DNA of 64,000 nt, taken from the NCBI RefSeq assembly GCF_016836705.1, contig NZ_JAFCGY010000014.1, positions 1 to 64,000 of the forward strand. Direction: 5' to 3'. A program made the position numbers and the translations under genes. The DNA is from Mesorhizobium caraganae (lineage in GTDB: Bacteria > Pseudomonadota > Alphaproteobacteria > Rhizobiales > Rhizobiaceae). The notes under the pieces were generated by a model. It saw only the letters and a program-made list of their open reading frames with translations. It searched no databases and was not told the origin of the DNA. Positions 18,008 to 26,806 of this stretch are shown piece by piece; position 1 is the stretch's first letter; every line of letters starts with the position of its first letter.

Positions 18008-19180
18008 ATGCTGGATTTCAGTTCGCTCCTGCTGGCGGCTGCGCTGTCGGGCACATGCCTCAGCGTTACCATGTTTGCGATCTGGTTCACGGCGCCGCGT
18101 GCGCGCTTTGTGCTAACGGTGGCGTGCGGCATTCTGGTCCTTGTCACCCATGTCATCGTGTTCTGGCGCTACACAAGGGAGCCCAATCCCTGGCTTTGCC
18201 AGACGGCATTAGCACTTCTCAGCCTCGGGTTCCTGGCCCTCTCGCTTTCGGCCATGCAGTATCTCGGTGTGCGCGACCACAGTCGAGCCGTCCTGCCGAC
18301 CCTGCTTGCGATGGCGATCTGCGCCGGCGTGACCTATCTCGGTTTCGACGGCGTCGGTTTCATCCTCACCTATACGACGGTAACGGTGCTACTCGCCTCG
18401 ATCGGGGTGATGTTCTGGATAAAGGGCGGCGGTCATGATCGCGGCATTCTTCTGGTCGTCTCGGCTCTGAGCGGTGTCTGCGGGCTGTCCTTCGGGCTCT
18501 GCGGCGCGGTGCTTCTGGTTAAGGGCCAGTGGGTGCTTGGCGTCGCGCCCGACAATTGGGCCGAGCGGCTGAATTCCGTCGTCGCGGTCGCCTGCATGAC
18601 GGCGCTCGGCGCGCTGACGCTGTCGCTGCATCATTTGCAGGCGCAGATCGAGTTGAAGGCCGAGACCTTGACCGACCCGCTGACCGGCCTGATGAACCGG
18701 CGGGCTTTGAATTCACTCTATGGCGAGCGCGTCTTCGGACCGTTCATGTCGGTCGCCATGTTCGACCTCGATCATTTCAAGCGGACCAACGATGTCTATG
18801 GCCATCCGGTCGGCGACCGGGTGCTTTGCCGCTTCGCCGCAATCATCAAGAAGTATGACAGGGCCGGCGTCCATGCCTTCCGGCTGGGCGGCGAGGAGTT
18901 CGCGCTGGTCATGTCGCGGATGACCGAGGACAAGGCCTACGATCTCGCCAGCAAGATCGGCGTCGCTTTCGGTACGGAAGTGGTGCCGACGCCGCGCGGT
19001 CCGCTGCGCAGCAGCGTCAGCGGCGGCATCGGCTTCGGCGCGGAGGGCGGCAGCAGCCTCGACGAGGTGCTGGCCGAGGCCGACAAGGCGCTCTACGCGG
19101 CCAAGCACGCCGGGCGAAACCGTGTGCTGGTCCTGGACAAGACGAGCAAGGCCGACGGGCCGGCCTTGCGTTCTGCCTGA
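18008..19180 (+). CDS. Membrane-anchored diguanylate cyclase
   Basis: A 390-residue protein with about six to seven membrane helices in residues 1-215 (MLDFSSLLLAAALSGTCLSV onward) and a C-terminal GGDEF domain (residues about 230-385). The catalytic motif is GGEEF in FRLGGEEFALVMSR, and DPLTGLMNRRALNSL marks the domain start. It should make cyclic di-GMP from GTP. At the position of the inhibitory I-site (RxxD five residues before GGEEF) it has RAGV, so product inhibition there is probably absent. The ATG at 18008 is preferred to one at 17972 because it starts directly at the first helix. Convergent with gcvP. Confidence 0.9.
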   Translation: MLDFSSLLLAAALSGTCLSVTMFAIWFTAPRARFVLTVACGILVLVTHVIVFWRYTREPNPWLCQTALALLSLGFLALSLSAMQYLGVRDHSRAVLPTLLAMAICAGVTYLGFDGVGFILTYTTVTVLLASIGVMFWIKGGGHDRGILLVVSALSGVCGLSFGLCGAVLLVKGQWVLGVAPDNWAERLNSVVAVACMTALGALTLSLHHLQAQIELKAETLTDPLTGLMNRRALNSLYGERVFGPFMSVAMFDLDHFKRTNDVYGHPVGDRVLCRFAAIIKKYDRAGVHAFRLGGEEFALVMSRMTEDKAYDLASKIGVAFGTEVVPTPRGPLRSSVSGGIGFGAEGGSSLDEVLAEADKALYAAKHAGRNRVLVLDKTSKADGPALRSA

Positions 19181-19197
19181 TCCATCTGCTTTTTCCG

Positions 19198-19255
19198 CAA
19201 TTCCCAAGGGAAAGCGCTGCGCTTTTCCCGCGAAAACCGCGTCGCATTTTCCCTG
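19198..19255. repeat. Intergenic inverted repeat / dispersed-repeat fragment
   Basis: Between the convergent cyclase and gcvP genes. CAATTCCC is followed by GGGAAAGCGC and GCGCTTTTCCC, nearly self-complementary, then GAAAACCG-N10-TTTTCCCTG-type sequence similar (18 of 24 bases) to the repeat at 42667-42690. It may act as a bidirectional terminator or be a copy of a rhizobial intergenic repeat. Confidence 0.4.
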
Positions 19256-19265
19256 CTTATAGCCT

Positions 19266-22076
19266 CTACTCGGCGGCGCCGAGATATTCCGACAGCGGCG
19301 GGCAGGAGCAGACGAGGTTGCGGTCGCCGGCGACATTGTCGATGCGCGACACCGGCGGCCAGTACTTGGCTGATGTATCGGCGTCGCCGGCAGGGTAGGC
19401 CGCTTCCAGCCGCGAATAAGGATGCGTCCACTGGCCGGCAAGCGTTTCGGCCGCTGTGTGCGGCGCGTTGACCAGCGGGTTGTCCTCAAGCGGCCATTCA
19501 CCCTTCGCCACCTTGGCGGCCTCGCCGGCGATGGCGATCATCGCCTCGCAGAACCGGTCGAGCTCGCGCTTGGGCTCGGACTCGGTTGGCTCGACCATCA
19601 GCGTGCCGGCGACCGGGAACGACATGGTCGGCGCGTGAAAACCGTAGTCGATCAGGCGCTTGGCGATGTCGTCGACACTGATGCCGGCGCTTTCCTTGAG
19701 CACGCGGGTGTCGAGGATGCATTCATGCGCGATGCGATCGTGCCTGCCCTTATAGAGAAGCGGGAAGTACGGCGCGAGCCGCGTCGCCACATAGTTGGCC
19801 GAGATGATCGCCGTCTCCGTCGCCTGCTTCAGCCCGCCGGCGCCCATCATGCGGATGTACATCCAGGTGATCGGCAGGATGGAAGCGCTGCCGAACGGGG
19901 CAGCCGACACGGCATGCGCCGAGCCTTCGGTGACATGACCCGGCAGATAGGGCTTGAGATGCGCCCTGACGCCGATCGGGCCGACGCCTGGACCGCCGCC
20001 ACCATGCGGAATGCAGAAGGTCTTGTGCAGGTTCATATGGCAGACATCGGCGCCGATGTCGGCGGGGCGCGCTAGGGCGACCAGCGCATTGAGGTTGGCG
20101 CCGTCGAAATAGACCTGGCCGCCATGCTCATGGATCAGGGCGCAGAGGTGGCGCGCGCCTTCTTCGTAGACGCCGTGCGTCGAAGGATAGGTGAACATCA
20201 GCGCTGCGAGATTCTTCGAATGCTCGTTGGCCTTGGCCCGCATATCGTCCATGTCGATATTGCCGTCCTCAAGGCAACGCACGACGACGACGCTCATGCC
20301 GGCCATGGCCGCACTCGCCGGATTGGTGCCATGCGCGGAGGAGGGGATCAGGCAGATGGTGCGATGGCCTTCACCGCGCGCGCGGTGATAGGCGCGGATG
20401 GCAAGCAGGCCGGCATATTCGCCCTGGCTGCCGGCATTGGGCTGCAGGCTGACGGCGTCGAAGCCGGTAATCTCAGACAGCCAGCCCTCCAGTTCGCCGA
20501 CCATGGCGCGATAGCCCTGCGAATGGCTGGCCGGTGCAAAGGGATGCAGATTGGCGACGCTCGGCCAGCTGACCGGCATCATTTCGGCCGCCGCGTTGAG
20601 CTTCATGGTGCAGGAGCCCAGCGGGATCATGGTGCGGTCGAGCGCCAGGTCCTTGTCGGCCAGCCGGCGCAGCAAGCGCATCATGTCGGTCTCGGAGTGG
20701 TTCTCGCGGAAAACCGGCTGGGTGAGGAATTCCTTGCCGCGCGGCTTGCCGGGCATCACGCCGGCTTCGGCAGCCCCGGGCTTGGCGCCGAACAGGGCGG
20801 CGATCGCCTCGAGATCGGCCTCGGTCGAGGTCTCGTCGAAGGCGATGCTGATGCGGTCGGCGTCGATGACACGCAGCAACCGGCCATCCTTTTCAGCGGC
20901 AGCGTCGATCGAGGCTGCCTTGCCCTTCACCTCGGCCGTAACCGTGTCGAAGCGGCTTGAGCCGAGTATGGAAACACCTGCGGCCTTCAGGCCCGCCGCG
21001 AGGCGATTGGCGAGCTCATGGATGCGCGCTGCAATCGCCTGCAGTCCGGCGGGGCCATGCCAGATCGCATAGGCCGTCGCCATGTTGGCAAGCAGCGCCT
21101 GCGCGGTGCAGATGTTGGAGGTCGCCTTGTCGCGGCGGATATGCTGTTCGCGTGTCTGCAGGGCAAGACGATAGCCCGGGCGGCCCTTGCTGTCAGTGGA
21201 CTGGCCGACGAGGCGGCCGGGCATCAGCCGGGTCAGTTTGTCGGAGACGGCGCAATAGGCGGCGTGCGGGCCGCCAAAGCCCATCGGCACGCCAAAGCGC
21301 TGCATCGGGCCGACGGCGATGTCGGCGCCAAGCTTGGCCGGCGCATCGGTGAGCGTTAGCGCAAGCGGATCGGCGATGAAGACGACGACCGCACCGGTGG
21401 CGCGGGCCTTGTCGATCGCCGCCTTGTGGTCGCCATAGACACCAAACGTGTCCGGCCAGGAGACGAGCAGAGCGGCGGTGTTGTCGTCGATGGTCTCGCC
21501 GTCGACCTCGATGCCGAGCGGTTCGGCGCGGGTACGCACGACGTCCAGCGTCTGCGGGTGTGGCGTACCGGCCAGTGCCACCTTGGTGCGCTTGTCGCGA
21601 TGATGGCGCAAGGCGATGCCGACGGCTTCGGCCACCGCCGTCGCCTCATCGAGCAGTGAGGCCGAGGCCACGGGCAGCCCGGTCAGTTCGGTGACCAGGG
21701 TCTGGAAATTGAACAGCATTTCCAAGCGGCCCTGGCTGATCTCGGCTTGGTAGGGCGTATAGGCGGTGTACCAGGCCGGGTTCTCGAACAGGTTACGCTG
21801 GATGACCGGCGGCACATGGACGCCGTGATAGCCAGCGCCGATGAAGCTCTTCAGCACCGTGTTCTTCGCCATGGTCGCCGACAATTCGGCCAACGCCTCG
21901 GCTTCGCTCGCCGGTGCGGGCAGGCCCAGCGGCAGGTCGAGGCGGATCGACTGCGGCACGGCCTGGCTGATCAGCGTCTCGACGGAGGGGACGCCGATCA
22001 CGGCAAGCATGGCTCTGACATCATTTACGCCCGGGCCGATGTGGCGGGCCGAGAAGGGGGTAAGTGCTGCGCTCAT
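19266..22076 (-). CDS. gcvP: Glycine dehydrogenase (decarboxylating), P protein
   Basis: A 936-residue PLP enzyme of the glycine cleavage system; it decarboxylates glycine and passes the aminomethyl group to the lipoyl arm of GcvH. The single-chain homodimer type is shown by the full length. FSARHIGPG at the N terminus and the PLP-lysine region HMNLHKTFCIPHGGGGPG (residues about 680-697) are diagnostic; GSCTMKLNAAAEMMP is also conserved. It is the last gene of the gcvT-gcvH-gcvP operon, 18 bases after gcvH, and should be controlled by the glycine riboswitch ahead of gcvT. Confidence 0.97.
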   Translation of the reverse strand: MSAALTPFSARHIGPGVNDVRAMLAVIGVPSVETLISQAVPQSIRLDLPLGLPAPASEAEALAELSATMAKNTVLKSFIGAGYHGVHVPPVIQRNLFENPAWYTAYTPYQAEISQGRLEMLFNFQTLVTELTGLPVASASLLDEATAVAEAVGIALRHHRDKRTKVALAGTPHPQTLDVVRTRAEPLGIEVDGETIDDNTAALLVSWPDTFGVYGDHKAAIDKARATGAVVVFIADPLALTLTDAPAKLGADIAVGPMQRFGVPMGFGGPHAAYCAVSDKLTRLMPGRLVGQSTDSKGRPGYRLALQTREQHIRRDKATSNICTAQALLANMATAYAIWHGPAGLQAIAARIHELANRLAAGLKAAGVSILGSSRFDTVTAEVKGKAASIDAAAEKDGRLLRVIDADRISIAFDETSTEADLEAIAALFGAKPGAAEAGVMPGKPRGKEFLTQPVFRENHSETDMMRLLRRLADKDLALDRTMIPLGSCTMKLNAAAEMMPVSWPSVANLHPFAPASHSQGYRAMVGELEGWLSEITGFDAVSLQPNAGSQGEYAGLLAIRAYHRARGEGHRTICLIPSSAHGTNPASAAMAGMSVVVVRCLEDGNIDMDDMRAKANEHSKNLAALMFTYPSTHGVYEEGARHLCALIHEHGGQVYFDGANLNALVALARPADIGADVCHMNLHKTFCIPHGGGGPGVGPIGVRAHLKPYLPGHVTEGSAHAVSAAPFGSASILPITWMYIRMMGAGGLKQATETAIISANYVATRLAPYFPLLYKGRHDRIAHECILDTRVLKESAGISVDDIAKRLIDYGFHAPTMSFPVAGTLMVEPTESEPKRELDRFCEAMIAIAGEAAKVAKGEWPLEDNPLVNAPHTAAETLAGQWTHPYSRLEAAYPAGDADTSAKYWPPVSRIDNVAGDRNLVCSCPPLSEYLGAAE

Positions 22077-22094
22077 CGTTTTTAAGTCCTGTTA

Positions 22095-22463
22095 TCAGCC
22101 GATATGGGCTTTGTAGGCGGCCTCATCCATGAGGCCGGCGAGCTGGCCTTCGTCGGCAAGCTTCATCTTCCACAGCCAGCCGTTGCCGGTGGCGGCCGAA
22201 TTGACCAGCGACGGGTCCGAGGACAGTGCGCCATTGGCGTCGGTGATCTCGCCGTCGACCGGCGCATAGACGTCCGATGCCGCCTTGACGGATTCGACGA
22301 CCACGGCCGTATCGCCCTTGCTCAGCTTCGTGCCGATTTGAGGCAGTTCGACGAAAACGAGATCACCGAGCTGTTCCTGCGCATAGTCGGTGATCCCGAC
22401 GGTGGCGATGCCGCCCTCGACGCTCAGCCATTCGTGATCTTGTGTGAAATAGGTTTTTGCCAT
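22095..22463 (-). CDS. gcvH: Glycine cleavage system H protein
   Basis: A 122-residue lipoyl carrier. The start is the ATG at 22463, five bases past the gcvT stop; the protein begins AKTYFTQDHEWLSVEGG as expected. The lipoylation lysine is in GDTAVVVESVKAASDVYAP. It shuttles the aminomethyl group from GcvP to GcvT and electrons to lipoamide dehydrogenase (not encoded here). The length is typical for the family. A longer in-frame reading upstream runs through the gcvT gene and is not real. Confidence 0.97.
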   Translation of the reverse strand: MAKTYFTQDHEWLSVEGGIATVGITDYAQEQLGDLVFVELPQIGTKLSKGDTAVVVESVKAASDVYAPVDGEITDANGALSSDPSLVNSAATGNGWLWKMKLADEGQLAGLMDEAAYKAHIG

Positions 22464-22468
22464 CGGGG

Positions 22469-23569
22469 TTATCCTTTGCGGTAGCGATGAGGAGTGAAGG
22501 GCAAGGAACTGATATCGATCGGGATTTTCGTCCCGCGAACGTCGGCGAACAGTTTTGTCCCCGGCTTTGCCAGGGACGCCGAGGCATAGCCCATGGCGAC
22601 GGGGTGGCCGGCCGAAGGGCCGAAGCCGCCTGATGTGACATGGCCGGCCGGATTGCCGTCGGGGTCGAACAGGGCGGCGCCGGCGCGCACCGGCTGGCGG
22701 CCTTCCGGCTTCAGGCCGACGCGCTTTTGCGCCGCGCCACGCTCCAGGATCGCCCGCAAGGCGTCGGCACCGATGAAGGATCCGCTGGCACGGAGATCCT
22801 TGGGGATCGCCCACATCAGGCCGGCACTGGCCGGATCGATTTCCGGCGTAATGTCCTGGCCATGCAGGCAAAGCCCGGCCTCCAGCCGCAGCGAGTCGCG
22901 GGCGGCAAGGCCGATCCACAACACGCGCTCGTCCTCAAGCAATTTCGCAACCAAAGCCCGCGCATCCGCTTCCGGCAGGCCGATCTCGAATCCGTCCTCG
23001 CCGGTATAGCCGGAGCGGCTCATGAACCAGTTCTGCTTCGGCTCGATGCCGTGCATGAACAGCAGAGAGCCGGTTTCGATGCCGGCGCGGGACAAGGCAG
23101 CCCAGGCTTCGGGTCCCTGGATGGCGAGAAAGACGCGGTCGAGCGCCTCGACCTTCACATCGAAATCCACCGCCAGCGCGCGCAAATGCTTCTCGTCCTC
23201 GACAGCATTGCCGGCATTGGCGACCACCATGAACCTGGTATCGCCGAGCCGGGTGACGATCAGGTCGTCGATGATCCCGGCGGCTTCGTTGAGGAAAAAG
23301 GTGTATTTGGACTGCGAAATCCCGAGCGCGCCGGCATCGAGCGGGCAGGCGCGGTTGAGCAGGGCGCCGGCGCCAGGGCCGCTGACTTCGAACAGCTTCA
23401 TATGCGAAATGTCGAACAGGCCGGCATGTTCGCGGGTGTGGAGGTGCTCCTTCATCACGCCGGCCGGATAGGTCAGCGGCATCGACCAGCCGGCAAAGGC
23501 GCCAAAGCGCGCGCCGACGGCGGTGTGCAGGTCCTCGAGGGGAAGGTGTTTGGTATCGTCGCCCGTCAT
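22469..23569 (-). CDS. gcvT: Aminomethyltransferase, T protein
   Basis: A 366-residue tetrahydrofolate-dependent enzyme that releases ammonia from the H-protein intermediate and makes 5,10-methylene-THF. Conserved segments: AGWSMPLTYPAG, EHLHTREHAGLFDISHMKLFEV near the N terminus, SRSGYTGEDGFEIGLP (folate site) and ARDSLRLEAGLCLHGQDI. It is the first gene of the operon and lies about 40 bases after the glycine riboswitch. The catalytic Asp region (LYGxD type) reads LHGQDI here. Confidence 0.96.
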   Translation of the reverse strand: MTGDDTKHLPLEDLHTAVGARFGAFAGWSMPLTYPAGVMKEHLHTREHAGLFDISHMKLFEVSGPGAGALLNRACPLDAGALGISQSKYTFFLNEAAGIIDDLIVTRLGDTRFMVVANAGNAVEDEKHLRALAVDFDVKVEALDRVFLAIQGPEAWAALSRAGIETGSLLFMHGIEPKQNWFMSRSGYTGEDGFEIGLPEADARALVAKLLEDERVLWIGLAARDSLRLEAGLCLHGQDITPEIDPASAGLMWAIPKDLRASGSFIGADALRAILERGAAQKRVGLKPEGRQPVRAGAALFDPDGNPAGHVTSGGFGPSAGHPVAMGYASASLAKPGTKLFADVRGTKIPIDISSLPFTPHRYRKG

Positions 23570-23611
23570 GTCATCTCCAGAGTCGCACGCAATCGGCCGC
23601 TGCTGGCGACC

Positions 23612-23805
23612 AGTCCGTGCCCCTCTGTCTGAAGCCTGAGAGACTCGCGCAACCGGAACTCTGTCGGCGACGCTTACACCTTCGGCGCGGGGGCAAGCCC
23701 CGACTTTCCAGAGTGTCTTTCCCGTCTACGGTTCTTTTGCCTGAGAGATTTCGGGCGATTTCCCCTTCGGCGGCAGCTCGCGCGCTGCTCTCTCCCGCAA
23801 ACAGG
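23612..23805 (-). promoter_or_regulatory. Tandem glycine riboswitch upstream of gcvT
   Basis: Read on the minus strand, two consecutive aptamers are visible. The first starts near 23800 with GCGGGAGAG, then GCCGAAGGGG, ATCTCTCAGGCAAAAG and ACTCTGGAAAG (to about 23704). The second has CGCCGAAGGTGTAAG and GAGTCTCTCAGGCTTCAGAC, ending in CAGAGGGG (near 23620). These are the conserved elements of the gcvT RNA motif in its two-aptamer form. It should turn gcvTHP on when glycine is high. Aptamer boundaries are approximate. Confidence 0.93.
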
Positions 23806-23983
23806 TAGGACTCAGACCCTGAGTCCTCGACGCGCCATCCATAGCTTGTCGGCGACACCTTGTCACCTGCCAGCGACATCTTCCTGACAAGTCTTCACTA
23901 ACCACGCCGTTTGCCGGTTTTTCAAGACACTGCTGATAGTTTGGTGGGCAATTGCGTTGGGCACGGCGGACGGGGATTGACAG

Positions 23984-24985
23984 ATGAGCGAACGGATCCA
24001 GAGCGCACCGGTGGCGGCGCTGACTTCGAAAGATCGCATCACGGCGGAAGATGTCGTCATGTTGCGCCGCGAAGTGTTCGCCGACGGCGTGGTGAGCCGC
24101 GGTGAGGCCGAGGCGCTGTTCGCGCTTGACGCGTCAGCGACGAACAAATGTCAGGAATGGCCGCCTTTTTTCGTCGAGGCTGTCACCGACTACATCGTCC
24201 ACCAGGAAAAGCCGGCGGGCTACATTTCCGAGGACAATGCCGACTGGCTCATCAGGACAATCTCCTGCGACGGTATGGTCGACAGTCTCACCGAGCTGGA
24301 GCTTCTGGTGCATGTGCTGGAGAGGGCGAAATCATCGCCCGGCCGGCTGTCCGCCTATGCGCTGGAACAGGTCGCCCATGCCGTGGTGGATGGCAAGGGA
24401 CCGCTGATGCTCGGTGGCGCGCTGGTTCCCGGGCTGGTCGCCAAGGCTGAAGTCGATCTGTTGCGCCGCATCCTCTATGCCTATGGCGGCGACGGCAACA
24501 TCGCCATCACCCGCACCGAGGCCGAGGTGCTGTTCAGGATCAACGAGCAGACTTCAGCCGCCGGCAATGATCCGTCCTGGAATGAGTTGTTCGTCAAGGC
24601 GCTCGCCAATTTCGTCATGTGTTCGGCCGGCTACGAAGCGCCGACGCGCGAGGCCGCCTTGCGCCGTGACAGCTTCTTCGAACAGGCCGAGCCTGAGTTT
24701 GGCGGCTTTTTCAGCCGGATGGTGTCGGGCGGGCTCGCCGGCATCATGGAAGCCTATCGTTCGCCCGGCGATATCGAGGCCGAGTGGGAATCGAAGAACC
24801 GGGCTGCCGAAGCGCTCGCGCGCCGTGCCGAAACGATCGATTCCGGCGAGGCAAAATGGCTGGCCGAGCGCATCGGCACCGGCCGTCCGCTGCATGACAA
24901 TGAACGCGCGCTGCTGACGCTGATCAAGCACGCCTCGCCGGAAATCCATCCGGCGCTGAAGCCGCTGCTCGACAAGGTGGCGTGA
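23984..24985 (+). CDS. Conserved protein of unknown function with a duplicated helical domain
   Basis: A 333-residue soluble protein without signal peptide or membrane helix. It has an internal duplication: residues about 20-75 (VMLRREVFADGVVSRGEAEALFALD ... FFVEAVTDYIV) resemble residues about 160-215 (LLRRILYAYGGDGNIAITRTEAEVLFRIN ... LFVKALANFVM). Each unit has an acidic D-G-x-(V/I) turn between helices, which looks TerB- or EF-hand-like, but no calcium-binding loop is certain. A third weaker unit may occur at the C terminus (SGEAKWLAERIGT). No family name or function can be given. It stands alone between the gcv operon and a minus-strand oxidoreductase. Confidence 0.75.
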   Translation: MSERIQSAPVAALTSKDRITAEDVVMLRREVFADGVVSRGEAEALFALDASATNKCQEWPPFFVEAVTDYIVHQEKPAGYISEDNADWLIRTISCDGMVDSLTELELLVHVLERAKSSPGRLSAYALEQVAHAVVDGKGPLMLGGALVPGLVAKAEVDLLRRILYAYGGDGNIAITRTEAEVLFRINEQTSAAGNDPSWNELFVKALANFVMCSAGYEAPTREAALRRDSFFEQAEPEFGGFFSRMVSGGLAGIMEAYRSPGDIEAEWESKNRAAEALARRAETIDSGEAKWLAERIGTGRPLHDNERALLTLIKHASPEIHPALKPLLDKVA

Positions 24986-25004
24986 ACTCGATCGGCAGGC
25001 TCAA

Positions 25005-25796
25005 TCAAATCCCGCCATACCAGTCGTAGCCATTGTCTTCCCAGTAGCCACCGCGGCCGCCGCCGACATTGGCGAAACTGTCGACCAGCTCGATCTTGTA
25101 GAGATATTTCGGCATCTTGTAGCCGAGCTGGCGCTCGACGCGCACGCGCAGCGGTGCGCCGTTTTCGACCGGCAACGGCTTGCCGTTGAGGCCATAGGCG
25201 AGGATCGTCTGCGGGTGGCGGGCGTCGATCAGGTCGATGCTGCCGTAATATTTGATCTCGCCGGCGAGGCTGCGGTCGATCGTGTCGAGGCAGTGGAACA
25301 TGACGTAGCGCGCCTCAGGCTTAACGACAGCCTGATCCAGCACCAGCGACAGCGGCGTTCCGGTCCATTTGGCGATGCAACTCCAGCCTTCCACGCAGTC
25401 ATGCCGGGTGATCTGGGTGCGGCTCGGCATGTTCTGCAGCTGCTCGCGGCTGAGCGACAGCGGCTTTTCGACCAGGCCCGTCACTTCCAGCCGCCAATCG
25501 GCGAAATTGTTGGCGAGCAGGCCTTTGTAGGTGTCGTCGTCGGGCGCGGTCACGCCGTTCGGCCGCTGCGGCTGGCGGATGTCGGCCTCGGAAAATTCCG
25601 GCGCCAGCGCGTCGCGACCGGCCAGCAGGCGCTGCGCGCGATAGGTCAGGCTGTTGGCGTTTTCGAGGAAGCTGCGAAGGCCGTCGCCCATGCCGAGCTG
25701 GCTATCAAAGGCATCGCAGCCCGACAGCATGATGCCGGAAACACCGAGGCTGGCACCGGTCAGGAATTTGCGGCGGCTGATCTGGAATTTGGCCAT
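25005..25796 (-). CDS. Tat-exported molybdopterin oxidoreductase (sulfite oxidase/MsrP fold)
   Basis: A 263-residue periplasmic enzyme. The start at 25796 puts a twin-arginine signal (SRRKFLTGASLG) at the N terminus, followed by a lipobox-like LSGC. The molybdenum-ligating Cys is in ITRHDCVEGWSCIAKWTG (near residue 145). The fold is that of the sulfite-oxidase catalytic domain, as in YedY/MsrP. However its partner, one base upstream, is a four-helix cytochrome b rather than MsrQ, so I would not call it MsrP. The electron donor is probably that cytochrome; the substrate is unknown. Confidence 0.88.
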   Translation of the reverse strand: MAKFQISRRKFLTGASLGVSGIMLSGCDAFDSQLGMGDGLRSFLENANSLTYRAQRLLAGRDALAPEFSEADIRQPQRPNGVTAPDDDTYKGLLANNFADWRLEVTGLVEKPLSLSREQLQNMPSRTQITRHDCVEGWSCIAKWTGTPLSLVLDQAVVKPEARYVMFHCLDTIDRSLAGEIKYYGSIDLIDARHPQTILAYGLNGKPLPVENGAPLRVRVERQLGYKMPKYLYKIELVDSFANVGGGRGGYWEDNGYDWYGGI

Positions 25797-25797
25797 G

Positions 25798-26679
25798 TCA
25801 GACGCTCCTCTCTGCGGGTTTGTCGTCATGCGCAGGAGGATCGGTGCGGTACCAGCCGGTGATGATCGAGCGCAGTTCGTTGATCGGGCCGGCAGCAAGG
25901 ATCATCAGCATGTGGATGATGAAAAACCCGACCAGCAGCAGCATCACCGTGAAATGGATGGTGCGCGCCGTCTGCCGGCCGCCGAGCACCTCGTTGAGCC
26001 AGGGCAGCACCGAGTTCATGCTCGGCGACATGGCAAGACCGGTGATGATCATCAGCGGCAACAGCACGAACAGCACGCCGCCATAAGCCATTTTCTGCAG
26101 CGTATTGTATTCACGGGTGTGGTGAAACCTGAGCTTGGCGTGGTCGATAATGTCCTGGGGCAAGCGCTTAAGGTCGTCCAGGCGCGGAGCCAGATCACGG
26201 CGCAGGTGGCCGTTGACCAGGCTGGCGACCAGCCAGACGACCAGGGTGGCAGTCAGTATCCAGGCAAAGAAGAAATGCACGACGCGGGCGGTGCCGAGGT
26301 CGTAGTAGGACGGGATCGTCGCCCAGGACGGGAAGGCGCGCGAGGTCTCCTGGCCGGCCGGTCCCGACCAGCCGAGCACGCCGGTGGTGTCGAAGCGATG
26401 GCCGAAGATCTCGGTATAGCCGCGCGGACCGGTCGTGGTGTTTTCGGCGCCGATGGCAAAGACAGTGTTGTTGTACTCGAAGCCGGATTGCTTGCCGATG
26501 TAGAGCTGCGGGCGGGCGTTGAAGATCTGCAGACCGGACAACAGCATGAAGAATAGCGAAATCGCCCACAGCCAGTGCGTCAGACGGGTCCAGCGCGATT
26601 GCCGGTAGATCAGTGTCGTCTCCTTCAGCGTAGTGGCGTCAGCCCCGATGCTTGGCTGGGTCATGGCAACGGATTCCAT
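25798..26679 (-). CDS. Cytochrome b/b6-type membrane subunit for the molybdoenzyme
   Basis: A 293-residue membrane protein. ATG 26679 follows CCAGGAAAC, with another ATG five codons in. Membrane helices: WTRLTHWLWAISLFFMLLSGLQIF (with a likely haem His), VVHFFFAWILTATLVVWLVASLV, MAYGGVLFVLLPLMIITGLAM and IHFTVMLLLVGFFIIHMLMIL. Regular His residues in or near the helices fit b-haem ligation as in Ni-hydrogenase or thiosulfate-reductase b subunits. It is coupled to the molybdopterin subunit (stop and ATG one base apart) and should carry electrons between the quinone pool and that periplasmic enzyme. Confidence 0.87.
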   Translation of the reverse strand: MESVAMTQPSIGADATTLKETTLIYRQSRWTRLTHWLWAISLFFMLLSGLQIFNARPQLYIGKQSGFEYNNTVFAIGAENTTTGPRGYTEIFGHRFDTTGVLGWSGPAGQETSRAFPSWATIPSYYDLGTARVVHFFFAWILTATLVVWLVASLVNGHLRRDLAPRLDDLKRLPQDIIDHAKLRFHHTREYNTLQKMAYGGVLFVLLPLMIITGLAMSPSMNSVLPWLNEVLGGRQTARTIHFTVMLLLVGFFIIHMLMILAAGPINELRSIITGWYRTDPPAHDDKPAERSV

Positions 26680-26806
26680 GTTTCCTGGTCTCCTGGCTGC
26701 GCGATCTCGCGCTTGTCGTTCTCCTCCCAATACGTCGCTATCGAAAGCAATGTTTCATGCGATCACGTTTTTATTACAGGCACGTTTTTGATACTGGGAC
26801 GGATTG

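Noticed and set aside
23571..23879. A 102-codon minus-strand frame upstream of gcvT
   Set aside because: It runs straight through the tandem glycine riboswitch; the conserved RNA explains the sequence and no ribosome site is present.
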